Origin: Asticcacaulis currens
GTDB lineage: Bacteria > Pseudomonadota > Alphaproteobacteria > Caulobacterales > Caulobacteraceae
Direction of reading: 5' to 3'
Assembly (NCBI RefSeq): GCF_028550395.1
Contig: NZ_JAQQKW010000001.1
Span: 62,001 to 126,000 of the forward strand
DNA: 64,000 nt
The position numbers and the translations under genes were made by a program. Positions 17,627 through 26,195 of the stretch are shown in pieces (position 1 is the stretch's first letter; each line of letters opens with the position of its first letter). Below the pieces are notes generated by a model. It did no database searches. It was not told where the DNA came from and saw only the letters and a list, made by a program, of their open reading frames with translations.

Positions 17627-18090
17627 TTATTCTCGATAATGCGTCCACATAACGAATAGAGCTCGGCGTCCCGGAGCGTCTCTAAGCTGCCTCTCGCAGT
17701 CGCTGGGATCAGGCATCGCCTTTAGCGGATCAATGTCTACAAAATAGGGCGTAAAACCCGCGGCAAGAACCAGGTGGGCGCTCACCACGAAGGTCCAAGA
17801 CGGCAGGGCGGAGATGCCCCCCCTGAGCAGTCGAGCGCCATTAGGGCCAGCACAAGTGCCGAGGTGCCGCTCGATGCGGTCACCGCATGGGCGTCAGGAC
17901 CGAGACGCTCCTCCAGCCGGTTTTCCAGTTCGCACACCAGCGGGCCGAATTTTGAGTACTGGCGCGAGGCATCTATTCGCTCAAGGTAGGGTAAGATGGC
18001 GTCCGCTGAAGGCATATGCGGTCGGGCAACAGGCAGCCACTCGGGCGCGAAAACAGGAGTTTGATCAAATACGCTCGCAGTACGCACCAT
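17627..18090 (-). pseudogene. Decayed DegT/DnrJ/EryC1 sugar aminotransferase (frameshift plus 3' truncation)
   Basis: From ATG 18090 the frame reads like the N-terminus of a DegT-type PLP-dependent nucleotide-sugar aminotransferase (PEWLPVARPHMPSAD, SRQYSKFGPLVCELE, AVTASSGTSALVLALMALD). A run of seven Cs (17817-17823 on the plus strand) then throws it into a stop. Removing one base restores ISALPSWTFVVSAHLVLAAG and FTPYFVDIDPLKAMPD, as expected for the family. The restored frame ends at 17627 after about 155 codons of an expected 370, without the Lys-containing half. So even if the frameshift is a sequencing error, the gene is truncated. It probably once supplied an amino sugar for the neighbouring glycosyltransferase. 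Confidence 0.75.
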
Positions 18091-18127
18091 GGCCTAGCCC
18101 TCGCCGAAGGCTTCGGAGTCTTTCAAA

Positions 18128-18139
18128 ACATGGTTAACA
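18128..18139. promoter_or_regulatory. CtrA half-site-like motif upstream of the aminotransferase remnant
   Basis: The second copy of ACATGGTTAACA lies 38 bases before the aminotransferase start and 144 bases before cimA. Binding by CtrA is inferred from similarity to TTAACCAT only. Confidence 0.3.
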
Positions 18140-18282
18140 AACCGTATTTGCTAAAAGGCCGGCTTTCGCCACACATGGTATAGACTGAAACGAACCCCGC
18201 TTTTTCATAAGCTTAGCAAGCAAATCCCGCCCTTTGTCTGGGAATTTTATTGACGAAGCCAGGACCAGGTTATAGCTGAGCC

Positions 18283-19878
18283 ATGGCCGAGCGTATCTAT
18301 CTTTATGACTCCACCCTGCGTGACGGATCGCAGGCGCAGGGAATTGACTTCACCGTTGCCGATAAGCTGGCAATTGCCAGTGCCCTCGATGCCTTTGGCA
18401 TCGACTATATCGAAGGCGGCTGGCCGGGTGCCAATCCGACAGACGACGCCTTTTTCGCACGCGTGCCGCAGACACGCTTTGCGAAGGTATCTGCGTTTGG
18501 CATGACAAGACGCGCTGGCCGCTCTGCGTCTAATGATCCGGGGCTTCAGGACATTCTCAATGCCAACACATCAGCCGTCTGTCTGGTGGGTAAGAGCTGG
18601 GACTGGCAGGTTGAAACGGCGCTGAAGGTATCGATCAGTGAAAACCTGAAGATGATCAGCGACTCGCTTTCGCACGTCTTAGATCAGGGTCGCGAAGCGC
18701 ATTTCGACGCTGAGCATTTCTTTGACGGCTATAAGGCGAACAGAGCCTATGCGCTTGAGGCGCTTAAGGCCGCCCATGAGGCGGGTGCTTCGTGGATCAT
18801 TCTTTGCGATACAAACGGTGGGTCAATGCCATCGGAGGTCTACCGTATCGTCAGCGACGTAAAGTCGATGTTACCAGACGCAAATCTCGGCATTCACTGT
18901 CATAATGACACCGAGCAGGCCGTTGCCAATTCGCTGGCGGCAGTTGAGGCGGGTGTCCGCCAGATTCAGGGCACGATCAATGGCATTGGTGAGCGGTGCG
19001 GTAATGCTAATCTGATCGCCCTTATTCCTACTTTGATGCTCAAAATGGGTTTTGAGACCGGCGTCTCGATGGAGCAACTCAAAGAAATAGGCTCACTCTC
19101 ACGCCTGATCGATGATCGGCTCAACCGCGTCCCAAACCGCCATGCCGCCTATGTTGGCAAAAGTGCCTTTGCTCACAAGGGGGGGCTTCATGTCAGTGCC
19201 ATGGCACGAGACAGCCGTTCCTATGAGCATATTGACCCTGCCCTGGTCGGGAACACGCGCCTCATTCTCGTCTCTGACAAGGCGGGCCGTGCTAATGTGC
19301 TCAACCGCCTCGAACAGATGGGCATTGAGGTTGCGGCCGATGATGAGCGCGTGACAGAGCTTGTGAAGATCGTGAAGGAGCGCGAAGCGCTCGGCTACGC
19401 CTATGAAGACGCGAGCGCTTCTTTTGAGCTGTTAGCACGCGGTCTTTTGGGGCAACTGCCGCGTTTTTACGATCTTCTGAGCTATCGGGCACTCAACGAG
19501 TGTCGGATGGACGCCAAGGGACACGCCGACACGCTTGCGGAGGCGACCGTGAAGCTGTCTGTGGCCGGATCCACCGTTATGACGGTCGCCGAGGGCAATG
19601 GTCCGGTCAATGCGCTCGATCAGGCGCTCAGAAAGGCGCTGACACCCCACTATCCCGTACTCGAGGCCATGCACCTGAGCGATTACAAGGTGCGCATTCT
19701 GACGCCCTCAGACGCGACTGCCGCCCTGACGCGGGTGGTTATTGAAAGTCGCGATTCGGATGGCCATGCCTGGCATACGCTCGGCGTCAGCGCCAACGTC
19801 ATCGATGCGTCCAACGATGCGCTCTTTGATGCCCTGACGTGGTTTCTGATGAAAAGGGGCGTGGCCGCGCAAAAATAG
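18283..19878 (+). CDS. cimA: (R)-citramalate synthase
   Basis: The 531-residue protein has the HMGL-like catalytic barrel with LYDSTLRDGSQAQG at the start, the HCHND metal motif, and the GTINGIGERCGNANL segment. An alpha-isopropylmalate-synthase-type regulatory domain (LeuA dimer) occupies about 390-525. The sequence is of the CimA class, not LeuA or homocitrate synthase: note DYIEGGWPGANPTD. It condenses pyruvate and acetyl-CoA to citramalate for isoleucine synthesis. Length is normal. It appears monocistronic, with about 190 bases upstream and 627 downstream free of recognisable genes. Confidence 0.93.
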   Translation: MAERIYLYDSTLRDGSQAQGIDFTVADKLAIASALDAFGIDYIEGGWPGANPTDDAFFARVPQTRFAKVSAFGMTRRAGRSASNDPGLQDILNANTSAVCLVGKSWDWQVETALKVSISENLKMISDSLSHVLDQGREAHFDAEHFFDGYKANRAYALEALKAAHEAGASWIILCDTNGGSMPSEVYRIVSDVKSMLPDANLGIHCHNDTEQAVANSLAAVEAGVRQIQGTINGIGERCGNANLIALIPTLMLKMGFETGVSMEQLKEIGSLSRLIDDRLNRVPNRHAAYVGKSAFAHKGGLHVSAMARDSRSYEHIDPALVGNTRLILVSDKAGRANVLNRLEQMGIEVAADDERVTELVKIVKEREALGYAYEDASASFELLARGLLGQLPRFYDLLSYRALNECRMDAKGHADTLAEATVKLSVAGSTVMTVAEGNGPVNALDQALRKALTPHYPVLEAMHLSDYKVRILTPSDATAALTRVVIESRDSDGHAWHTLGVSANVIDASNDALFDALTWFLMKRGVAAQK

Positions 19879-20505
19879 GGCTTAGCCTCGGGCTGGCCCT
19901 TACCCAAAGACTGTTGCGCAATCATCCGGAAGAAGCGCAAAGCGTGGGCCGTCTGACTGCAACACGTCAGCGTCGGAAAGCGCAGTCCGACCACGTCGAA
20001 ATCGTGCACACACTTAAGCAGGTTGTGTGCGTGAAGGGCTAATAAGAGACGCTATCAGAATGGGTGAGCGGGGTTGCCGTCTTCGGCCTTCGTCTATCGA
20101 TAAAGATAGCGTCTCTTTGACTTTTTGCGCTGTCGCTTGTCCCGCTTTGAAAAAAGCGCGAGCCCTTGCGACATCCACTTAATGAAAAAAAGCACGATAA
20201 CGATCCGATACAGGTAAGCTCAACACTCCCGGCAGCGTGCATAAAATATGCCAGTACACTGCGGGCTGCCTCACTTAACGTCGCATCGGAAAGAAGTCCA
20301 CTCTAAAACGGGATCGCCCAAATTAAGGTCTTGGTTTTAAAGAGGGCTTTGTCGCCGCGCTGCTGCATGGAAGTGCCAAAACGCAAAAGCGGCGGATCCC
20401 GGAAGGGACCGATTTCGGGATGAAACCCATGGCGCCTTCTCGTACTCGTATCAAAGAAGACCAGCCATTAATCATGTTTTCAGCGCCTGTTGATAGCCTA
20501 GGCGG
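19879..20505. other. Gene-free 627-base stretch with a long inverted repeat
   Basis: No convincing gene was found on either strand. The short open frames here have no start context or recognisable sequence. The one structure is the inverted repeat at 20044-20117, listed separately. Confidence 0.6.
20044..20117. repeat. 13-bp inverted repeat with 48-base spacer
   Basis: AAGAGACGCTATC (20044-20056) is the exact complement of GATAGCGTCTCTT (20105-20117). The spacer carries a second, weaker pairing region. Possibilities are a small mobile-element remnant, a structured RNA or a terminator. No target-site duplication is obvious. Confidence 0.55.
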
Positions 20506-21126
20506 ATGAAAACGACTCTGACGGTAATCGGTTCACTTCTCTGCGCGACCCCTGTCGTCGCGGCAGACCTGCGTGTCTCAATTACGGACACATCGGGAAA
20601 GCCCGTCAGAGATGCGGTCGTAACCTATGAGCCGGCGGCAGGCAGTGCGCCTGTCGGCATCAAAGCGCCCTATGTCATGGCACAGCGTGACATGAACTTC
20701 ACACCCTACGTTCTGGTGGTACCGGCCGGGGCAACCGTTTCGTTTCCTAATCAGGACGCTGTAAGCCACCACGTCTATTCGTTTTCCCCGGCGCGCAAAT
20801 TTCAGCTGCCGCTTTATGGCGGCGGGCTATCTCGCAGCCTCACCTTCCCGACCGCCGGGACGGTTGCTATTGGCTGCAATATCCACGACTCAATGCAAGC
20901 CTATATCCGGGTGATCGACACAGCGTTTTATGCCCAAACCGATGACAAGGGCGTGGTCACCCTGACTAATCTCCCTAACGGTGCTGGCGATCTCGTTATC
21001 TGGCATCCCATGAGTAGTGCCAAGGGCGGGGAAACCCACCTTCCCCTTAGCGTTCAGGGCCCCATAAAGCCGATCAGCGTTCAGCTTAAGATCCGCCGCA
21101 TGGCTCACGCCGGGGGCGGGTACTGA
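20506..21126 (+). CDS. Exported cupredoxin-like copper protein
   Basis: This 206-residue protein has a signal peptide (LTVIGSLLCATPVVAA, cleavage after about residue 20), a short Ig-like stretch and a plastocyanin/azurin-type fold. Copper ligands are visible as His88 or His89 in DAVSHHVYSF and Cys124, His127 and Met130 in GCNIHDSMQAY. Proteins of this kind are often labelled methylamine utilisation protein. It should be periplasmic. The next gene starts on its stop codon (21123-21126), and a third overlaps in turn, so it is a tight operon with a c-di-GMP protein and an outer-membrane barrel. Confidence 0.82.
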   Translation: MKTTLTVIGSLLCATPVVAADLRVSITDTSGKPVRDAVVTYEPAAGSAPVGIKAPYVMAQRDMNFTPYVLVVPAGATVSFPNQDAVSHHVYSFSPARKFQLPLYGGGLSRSLTFPTAGTVAIGCNIHDSMQAYIRVIDTAFYAQTDDKGVVTLTNLPNGAGDLVIWHPMSSAKGGETHLPLSVQGPIKPISVQLKIRRMAHAGGGY

Positions 21127-23330
21127 TGGTTCGAAAGCTCAGTACACGCCTGACGGTGGTCTATGGCGGGCTCTTTGGGCTCGCTCTGTGCCTGATAGGC
21201 CCCCTCACCTACACGGCGGTCCGCTCCTATGCCCGCGAGAGCGTGCAAAACGAAATGAGCGCGACGGCGGCGGTTTTTGACCGGCTGTGGAAGGTCAAGT
21301 CTGACACGCTGCAAACCAATGCCGAGCTATTGTCGCGCGACTTTGGCTTCATCTCTGCCATGGCCACCGATGACCGCTCAACCGTCGCCTCGGCCTTTGC
21401 CAATCTACGCCAGCGCGTCAACGCGGACACGGGCCTTGTGCTGACCTCCGACGGCCAGCTTCTGGCGGGCGATGACACCTTAGCAAAAGGCGTCGAAGCC
21501 CTTCTTGCCGAGAGCGACACGCTTGACACCCAAACGGGTGTCGTTGCCCTTGGCGATGGTTTCTATAACGTTGTGGCTGCCCCGGTGCTCGCCCCGGATC
21601 TTAAGGGATGGATCGTTTTTGCCTCGCGCCTTGACCGCAAGGCCATGGCTGATCTTGAAGCGCTTTCCGCTATCCCCCTGCACGCAATGGTGTCAGCCGG
21701 TGACGCGGAGGAAGCAGCTCAGACGATCACCGCGAATACGCCCCTTCCGACCCTTGATACCCGCCATCAGGTGGTGTTGCGTCTTTCCTATCCTGTAGCG
21801 AAGGCGCTCGACGCCTATAAGCCTCTTCTCAATCTTCTGTTGGCCATCGGCGTTTTAAGCCTCATGGCGGTCGTTGCTGCCAGTCTCGTTCTGGCGCGTC
21901 ATCTGACAAAGCCTGTGACCGCACTTATTGAGGCAACGGCCGCGCTGCGCGACGGACGCGCCACTCAGGTGCAGGTTAAGGGCGAGGACGAAATGGCCCA
22001 GCTCGCGGCGACCTTCAACGATATGGCGGTGTCAATTGAAGAGCGGGAAAGCGATATCCGTCACCTTGCCACTCACGAGATTGCCACAGGCATGCCGAAC
22101 TCGAAAGCGGCAGAGGCCTATCTGAGTGAGACCTCTCCGGCCATTCTGATCTGCGTTGGTCTGCAACACTATGGGCACCTGCGCGCCGTGTGGGGCGCAG
22201 GGCCCGCCCATGCCGCCATGCGGGCCTTAAGTCACGCCGTGACCACAAACCTACCCGAGGCGTTCGTGGCCAGAACCGGGCCTGACGAGCTTTTAATCGT
22301 GAGCCAGAGCGAGATTGACCTCAACGCGCTCCTAAAAGACCTCAATCGTCGCCATGAAATTGGCGAGCAAAGTCTTGATCTGATCGCAAGGCTCGGCCTC
22401 TATTATCCGCACACTGACGTTCTGCCACCGACAGCGGCTATAGAGCGTGCCCGCATCGCCCTTGACCAGGCCAGAAGCGGCAAACAGCCTTTTGCGGTCT
22501 ACTCCCCCGAAACCCATGCCGACATGGCCGATGCGCTTCGCCTGACTGACGAGTTGCACAGTGCCATCACAGCCGGGGTATTGAGCGTCCACTACCAGCC
22601 AAAATACAATTATCGCACCCAGACCCTGTCTGGCCTTGAAGCGCTTGTTCGCTGGAACCATCCGCAAAGGGGCATGGTGTCGCCCCAGCGTTTTGTAACG
22701 CTCGCCGAAGAAGCGGGATACATTCCGGATCTCACGCGCCATGTCTTGAAAACGGTTCTGGCGGATCAGAAGACGCTTTGCGCAAACGGCTTTGACGTCG
22801 ATATCAGCGTGAACTACTCCGGACGACTTTTAAGCGACGACGCCTTTAACGCCGAAACCCTTTCCATGTGTCAGGCGCATCCTGGCCGTATCTGTCTTGA
22901 GATCACCGAAACGGCCGTTATCGAAGATCCGGATACGGGCCTTAAGGCCATTGATCGCTTCTGCGCGGCAGGTATTGAGATCTCAATTGACGACTTTGGC
23001 ACGGGTCTGTCTTCTTTATCCTATCTGAAAATGATCCCGGCGCACGAGCTGAAGATTGATCGGGCGTTTATTAGCGAAATTGAACAGGGACAACGCGACG
23101 CGCTTCTTGTCCGCTCAACGATCGAGCTTGCCCACAGTCTGGGGATGAAAGTCACGGCGGAGGGGGTTGAAACCCCGACCTCACTGGCCGTTCTGGCGGC
23201 TATGGGTTGCGATATGGCGCAAGGTTATGGCATCGCCCGCCCCATGCCTCTGGACGCGCTTCTTGCGCACCTGGCAAGCTTTGACGCGCGTTCGCTTGGC
23301 GAACCCAAAATGGAATTGCGTGCTTCATGA
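21126..23330 (+). CDS. Membrane HAMP-degenerate GGDEF-EAL phosphodiesterase
   Basis: The 734-residue product has two membrane helices (about 12-32 and 235-257) flanking a periplasmic sensor region, then HAMP (about 255-310), GGDEF (about 315-460) and EAL (about 470-725) domains. The GGDEF active site reads GPDEL (385-389), so cyclase activity is unlikely. The EAL site is intact: EAL (505-507), Asn563, Glu592, DDFGTG (622-627), Lys643 and Glu679 in TAEGVET. It should degrade c-di-GMP in response to a periplasmic signal. The overlapping cupredoxin gene suggests that copper or redox state could be the input, but this is inference. Confidence 0.9.
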   Translation: MVRKLSTRLTVVYGGLFGLALCLIGPLTYTAVRSYARESVQNEMSATAAVFDRLWKVKSDTLQTNAELLSRDFGFISAMATDDRSTVASAFANLRQRVNADTGLVLTSDGQLLAGDDTLAKGVEALLAESDTLDTQTGVVALGDGFYNVVAAPVLAPDLKGWIVFASRLDRKAMADLEALSAIPLHAMVSAGDAEEAAQTITANTPLPTLDTRHQVVLRLSYPVAKALDAYKPLLNLLLAIGVLSLMAVVAASLVLARHLTKPVTALIEATAALRDGRATQVQVKGEDEMAQLAATFNDMAVSIEERESDIRHLATHEIATGMPNSKAAEAYLSETSPAILICVGLQHYGHLRAVWGAGPAHAAMRALSHAVTTNLPEAFVARTGPDELLIVSQSEIDLNALLKDLNRRHEIGEQSLDLIARLGLYYPHTDVLPPTAAIERARIALDQARSGKQPFAVYSPETHADMADALRLTDELHSAITAGVLSVHYQPKYNYRTQTLSGLEALVRWNHPQRGMVSPQRFVTLAEEAGYIPDLTRHVLKTVLADQKTLCANGFDVDISVNYSGRLLSDDAFNAETLSMCQAHPGRICLEITETAVIEDPDTGLKAIDRFCAAGIEISIDDFGTGLSSLSYLKMIPAHELKIDRAFISEIEQGQRDALLVRSTIELAHSLGMKVTAEGVETPTSLAVLAAMGCDMAQGYGIARPMPLDALLAHLASFDARSLGEPKMELRAS

Positions 23331-24565
23331 AGCGTCTCCTTTTTGCTTGCCTGTGCCTTTTTCCAGGACTGGCGAACGCCCAGACGACCCTCTTCTCGGC
23401 TGAAACGCTCAAAGGCTGGGTGAATGTGCGTGCGGTCGCGACAAACGGCGAGACGAGCTGGCTACACGAGCGCGCGTACGGAAAGACCCGCTATGGGGGT
23501 GAGACGAAGGGCCGGCTCGCCGAAGCGGCCCTTATCTGGACGCCGCGCTTCAGTGAGACCGTAACCGGCTATATTCAGGTCGTCCACGTCCCTGAGCTTG
23601 GTCACGAGACGGGGATCAATGAAGCCTATCTGAAATGGCGCCCGGTACCAAAATCGGCATTGCGTCTTTCCGCACGCCTTGGCCAGATGTACCCGCCCGT
23701 CTCCATGGAACATGAGGGCGTGGGGTGGACGACCACTCACACGGTGACGCCCTCGGCGATTAATAGCTGGATTGCCGAAGAGGTTCTCGTCCAGGGCCTC
23801 GAGTTAAGCCTTAAGCAAAGCTATTCCCAGCAGCAGGTGGGTGCCACACTGGGCGTCTTCAGAGGCAACGATACCTCCGGCACCTTATTGTCTTATCGCG
23901 GCTGGGCCCTGCACGATATTCGCTCAACGACGACGGCTAAACTGCCCCTTCCCCGCGGCAATGCTGGCTGGTCACGCATTTTCCGGTCACAAGCACCCTT
24001 TACGAAGCCCGCCAAGGAGATTGACGACCGACAGGGCTATTATGCACGCCTCGACTGGCGCCCGTCTGTGCCCCTGGCCTTGAATGCCACCTACTACAAC
24101 ACGCACGGAAACCCGACGGATTTTGATAACGGGCAGTATGGGTGGGCAACGCGCTTCTTCAATTTTGGTGCAAAGTACGAACCCAGCGCGCGGATCGAGA
24201 TCCTGTCCCAGCTGATGGTTGGAAACACAAAATGGGGACGCATGCGCGCCGATGGTGTGCGCGCTGTCGATATGGATTTTCGTTCCGCCTATCTCATGGC
24301 GTCACACATATCGCCAAAGGGAAGGCGTCTGACTGCGCGCTTTGAGCACTTTGAAACTGAAGATTATTCCAATCCCCTCATCGATAACAACAACGAGACG
24401 GGGCAGGCTCTGACGCTCGCCTGGATGCGCCCGATAAACGCGCATCTCGACCTTAATCTCGAATGGTTAGCGGTCAGCTCAAAGCGGCCATCGCGCCTTT
24501 ACCAGGGACTTGACCCGCAATCCTCTCAGAGCCAGCTGCAGCTCGATCTGAAGATCAAGTACTGA
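23327..24565 (+). CDS. Outer-membrane beta-barrel protein of the cupredoxin-EAL operon
   Basis: A signal peptide (MKRLLFACLCLFPGLANA) is followed by about 390 residues of alternating amphipathic strands with many aromatic girdle residues, ending in the aromatic residue expected for an outer-membrane barrel (LKIKY). It resembles porin-like proteins without a clear family motif that I can name. The start overlaps the EAL gene by four bases (ATGA). Together the three genes place a copper protein in the periplasm, a signalling enzyme in the inner membrane and a barrel in the outer membrane. Confidence 0.72.
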   Translation: MKRLLFACLCLFPGLANAQTTLFSAETLKGWVNVRAVATNGETSWLHERAYGKTRYGGETKGRLAEAALIWTPRFSETVTGYIQVVHVPELGHETGINEAYLKWRPVPKSALRLSARLGQMYPPVSMEHEGVGWTTTHTVTPSAINSWIAEEVLVQGLELSLKQSYSQQQVGATLGVFRGNDTSGTLLSYRGWALHDIRSTTTAKLPLPRGNAGWSRIFRSQAPFTKPAKEIDDRQGYYARLDWRPSVPLALNATYYNTHGNPTDFDNGQYGWATRFFNFGAKYEPSARIEILSQLMVGNTKWGRMRADGVRAVDMDFRSAYLMASHISPKGRRLTARFEHFETEDYSNPLIDNNNETGQALTLAWMRPINAHLDLNLEWLAVSSKRPSRLYQGLDPQSSQSQLQLDLKIKY

Positions 24566-24763
24566 GGATAGAGGGCCGCCTGCCCGCCCGCCGTCAAGGT
24601 TTGACTACGCCTTCCCCCAAAAAAGTGCCACGGATTTAGGCCACCCACCGAGGGGACCGCGAGTGCGGCGAGGTGACGTCGTGTCTGCCGAAAAGCGGCT
24701 ATGCACGATCGCAGCGAGCAGCTGTCATTTCCGGATACTGGATTTAACCCGCTCCAAAATCCA

Positions 24764-24799
24764 TTGACGCCCCCTCTAAAAGTGATATCACTTTGATAT
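24764..24799 (+). promoter_or_regulatory. Promoter and palindromic operator of the SPFH operon
   Basis: A perfect 16-bp palindrome AAAGTGATATCACTTT (24779-24794) is extended by a second TGATAT, placing two TGATAT half-sites (24783 and 24794) 11 bases apart, one helical turn. A possible -35 TTGACG (24764-24769) and -10 TATCAC (24786-24791) would put the palindrome over the -10. The ribbon-helix-helix protein encoded third in the operon is the obvious candidate ligand. Confidence 0.6.
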
Positions 24800-24812
24800 A
24801 GCTCCAGAGGGT

Positions 24813-25010
24813 ATGATGACCGATGAAGAGCGCCCCGTAAGTGCCCTTGTTTCGCAAGGCTGGGAAGTTGTGAGCTATTCGACGAGTGTGGAGGGGGCTG
24901 AGGGCAGCATGCAGTCTGTCCTTCTGCGCAAGCAAAAGCAGCACAAGATCATCCGGTTTCGACCGAAGATGATGGGTAAGGGATACGTCGTTAAAGAGAT
25001 GGACGTTTAG
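24813..25010 (+). CDS. Small conserved-type protein of the SPFH operon
   Basis: This 65-residue protein begins MMTDEERPVSALVSQGWEVV. It is predicted to be a compact alpha/beta protein with a basic C-terminal half (LLRKQKQHKIIRFRPKMMGK). I recognise no named domain. It has a GAGG ribosome-binding site, lies directly behind the palindromic operator and ends 11 bases before the SPFH gene, so it is very probably translated with it. Its size and position suggest an accessory to the SPFH protein. Confidence 0.65.
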   Translation: MMTDEERPVSALVSQGWEVVSYSTSVEGAEGSMQSVLLRKQKQHKIIRFRPKMMGKGYVVKEMDV

Positions 25011-25021
25011 GAGGAAGAGAC

Positions 25022-25900
25022 ATGGATACCGGACAAGCGATTAATCGGACGCAGGATAAGATGGGCGGCGGCAATGGCGGCTGGAGCTGGCTTCTGCTCG
25101 TCTTTCTCCTCACGCTCGGTGCTATTGCGGCGATCGTTACCCTTGGACGCGCAGGTCTGATCGTTACCATCCCCTGTGCCGTCATAGCGGCTCTCATTCT
25201 CTGCGGGTTTTATACATTGCAGCCCAATCAGGCGGCGGTTGTTATCCTCTTTGGTGATTATAAGGGGACTGATCGGGTCACGGGATTGCGCTGGGTTCCA
25301 TTTTGGTATGAGCGCAAGAAGGTTTCGCTTCGGGTCAGAAACGTGACCAGTGAGGCCCTGAAGGTGAACGACCAGCGGGGAAATCCCATTGAGATTGCCG
25401 CCAATGTGGTCTGGCGGGTGTCTGACTCTGCACGCGCCCTGTTCGACGTCGATGACTATGCGGTGTTCGTAAACATTCAGATTGAAACCGCACTTAGAGA
25501 AACGGCTCGCCAATATGCCTATGACCATGGCGAGGATGGCCAGCCTACGCTGCGCGATGATGCGGAGATTGTCGGACAAAGACTGCGCTCAGATCTTCAG
25601 TCCCGCGTCGACGTCGCCGGCGTCACGATCGACGAGACCCATCTTATGCACCTCGCCTATGCCCCGGAAATTGCGGGCTCTATGCTGAAGCGTCAGCAAG
25701 CCGAGGCCGTCATTGCTGCCCGTCAGAAGATCGTAGCCGGTGCTGTTGGCATGGTGGAGCAGGCGCTTGACCAGCTGTCTTCGCGTGGGGTGGTGGACTT
25801 AGATGAAGAGCGAAAGGCCGCGATGGTCTCTAACCTTCTGGTTGTTCTGTGTGCGGATCGTGAAGCACAGCCCGTCGTTAACACGGGCACGCTTTACTAG
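25022..25900 (+). CDS. SPFH/band 7 (stomatin-prohibitin-like) membrane protein
   Basis: The 292-residue protein has two adjacent N-terminal membrane helices (about 21-65, WLLLVFLLTLGAIAAI and IVTIPCAVIAALILCGFY). An SPFH domain starting at LQPNQAAVVILFGDYKGTDR follows, with the conserved NPIEIAANVVWRV. A helical segment AYAPEIAGSMLKRQQAEAVIAARQ comes near the C-terminus. SPFH proteins form membrane microdomain scaffolds. It follows an AGGAGGA ribosome-binding site and is followed after two bases by a ribbon-helix-helix gene. Confidence 0.88.
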   Translation: MDTGQAINRTQDKMGGGNGGWSWLLLVFLLTLGAIAAIVTLGRAGLIVTIPCAVIAALILCGFYTLQPNQAAVVILFGDYKGTDRVTGLRWVPFWYERKKVSLRVRNVTSEALKVNDQRGNPIEIAANVVWRVSDSARALFDVDDYAVFVNIQIETALRETARQYAYDHGEDGQPTLRDDAEIVGQRLRSDLQSRVDVAGVTIDETHLMHLAYAPEIAGSMLKRQQAEAVIAARQKIVAGAVGMVEQALDQLSSRGVVDLDEERKAAMVSNLLVVLCADREAQPVVNTGTLY

Positions 25901-25902
25901 CC

Positions 25903-26121
25903 GTGGCGTCACCTTCGAAAAAATCATATCTCTTGCGCGTACCGCCGGACGTTATGGATGCCGTCGAGCGATTGGCGGCGGCCGAGCTTCGCTCAACCAA
26001 TGCCCAGCTTGAGGTCCTCATTCGCGAGGCGCTGGGCAAACGGGGCATTAAGCTCGACGCTGCCAAAAGACGCGGGGGAAAGGCGAGCGCGCTTTCGAGG
26101 GATGATGGGGCTTCGGACTGA
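25903..26121 (+). CDS. Arc-type ribbon-helix-helix DNA-binding protein
   Basis: The 72-residue protein starts with GTG two bases after the SPFH stop. It reads SYLLRVPPDVMDAVERLA, the beta strand and first helix of an Arc/MetJ ribbon-helix-helix domain, then NAQLEVLIREALGKRG for the second helix. The C-terminal 20 residues are basic and probably disordered. It is likely a dimeric repressor. The two TGATAT half-sites one turn apart upstream of the operon fit tandem RHH dimers, suggesting autoregulation. No toxin partner is seen. Confidence 0.75.
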   Translation: MASPSKKSYLLRVPPDVMDAVERLAAAELRSTNAQLEVLIREALGKRGIKLDAAKRRGGKASALSRDDGASD

Positions 26122-26162
26122 CCTTAAGGGATGCACGTGCGCGCGCTCTTTCACCGACAGCA

Positions 26163-26193
26163 AAAACCCCCGCCTCACAAAGGCGGGGGTTTT
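26163..26193. terminator. Bidirectional terminator between the SPFH operon and the GPH transporter
   Basis: AAAACCCCCGCC (26163-26174) pairs exactly with GGCGGGGGTTTT (26182-26193) over a seven-base loop. T runs on both strands serve the two converging transcription units. Confidence 0.92.
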
Positions 26194-26195
26194 CC

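Noticed and set aside
17782-18090. Intact 102-residue small protein
   Set aside because: The last 18 residues are out of frame with the aminotransferase family. Removing one base from the C7 run restores the family sequence, so this is part of a pseudogene.
20039-20242. 67-codon minus-strand open frame in the gap after cimA
   Set aside because: It covers the inverted repeat, has no ribosome-binding site and no recognisable sequence.
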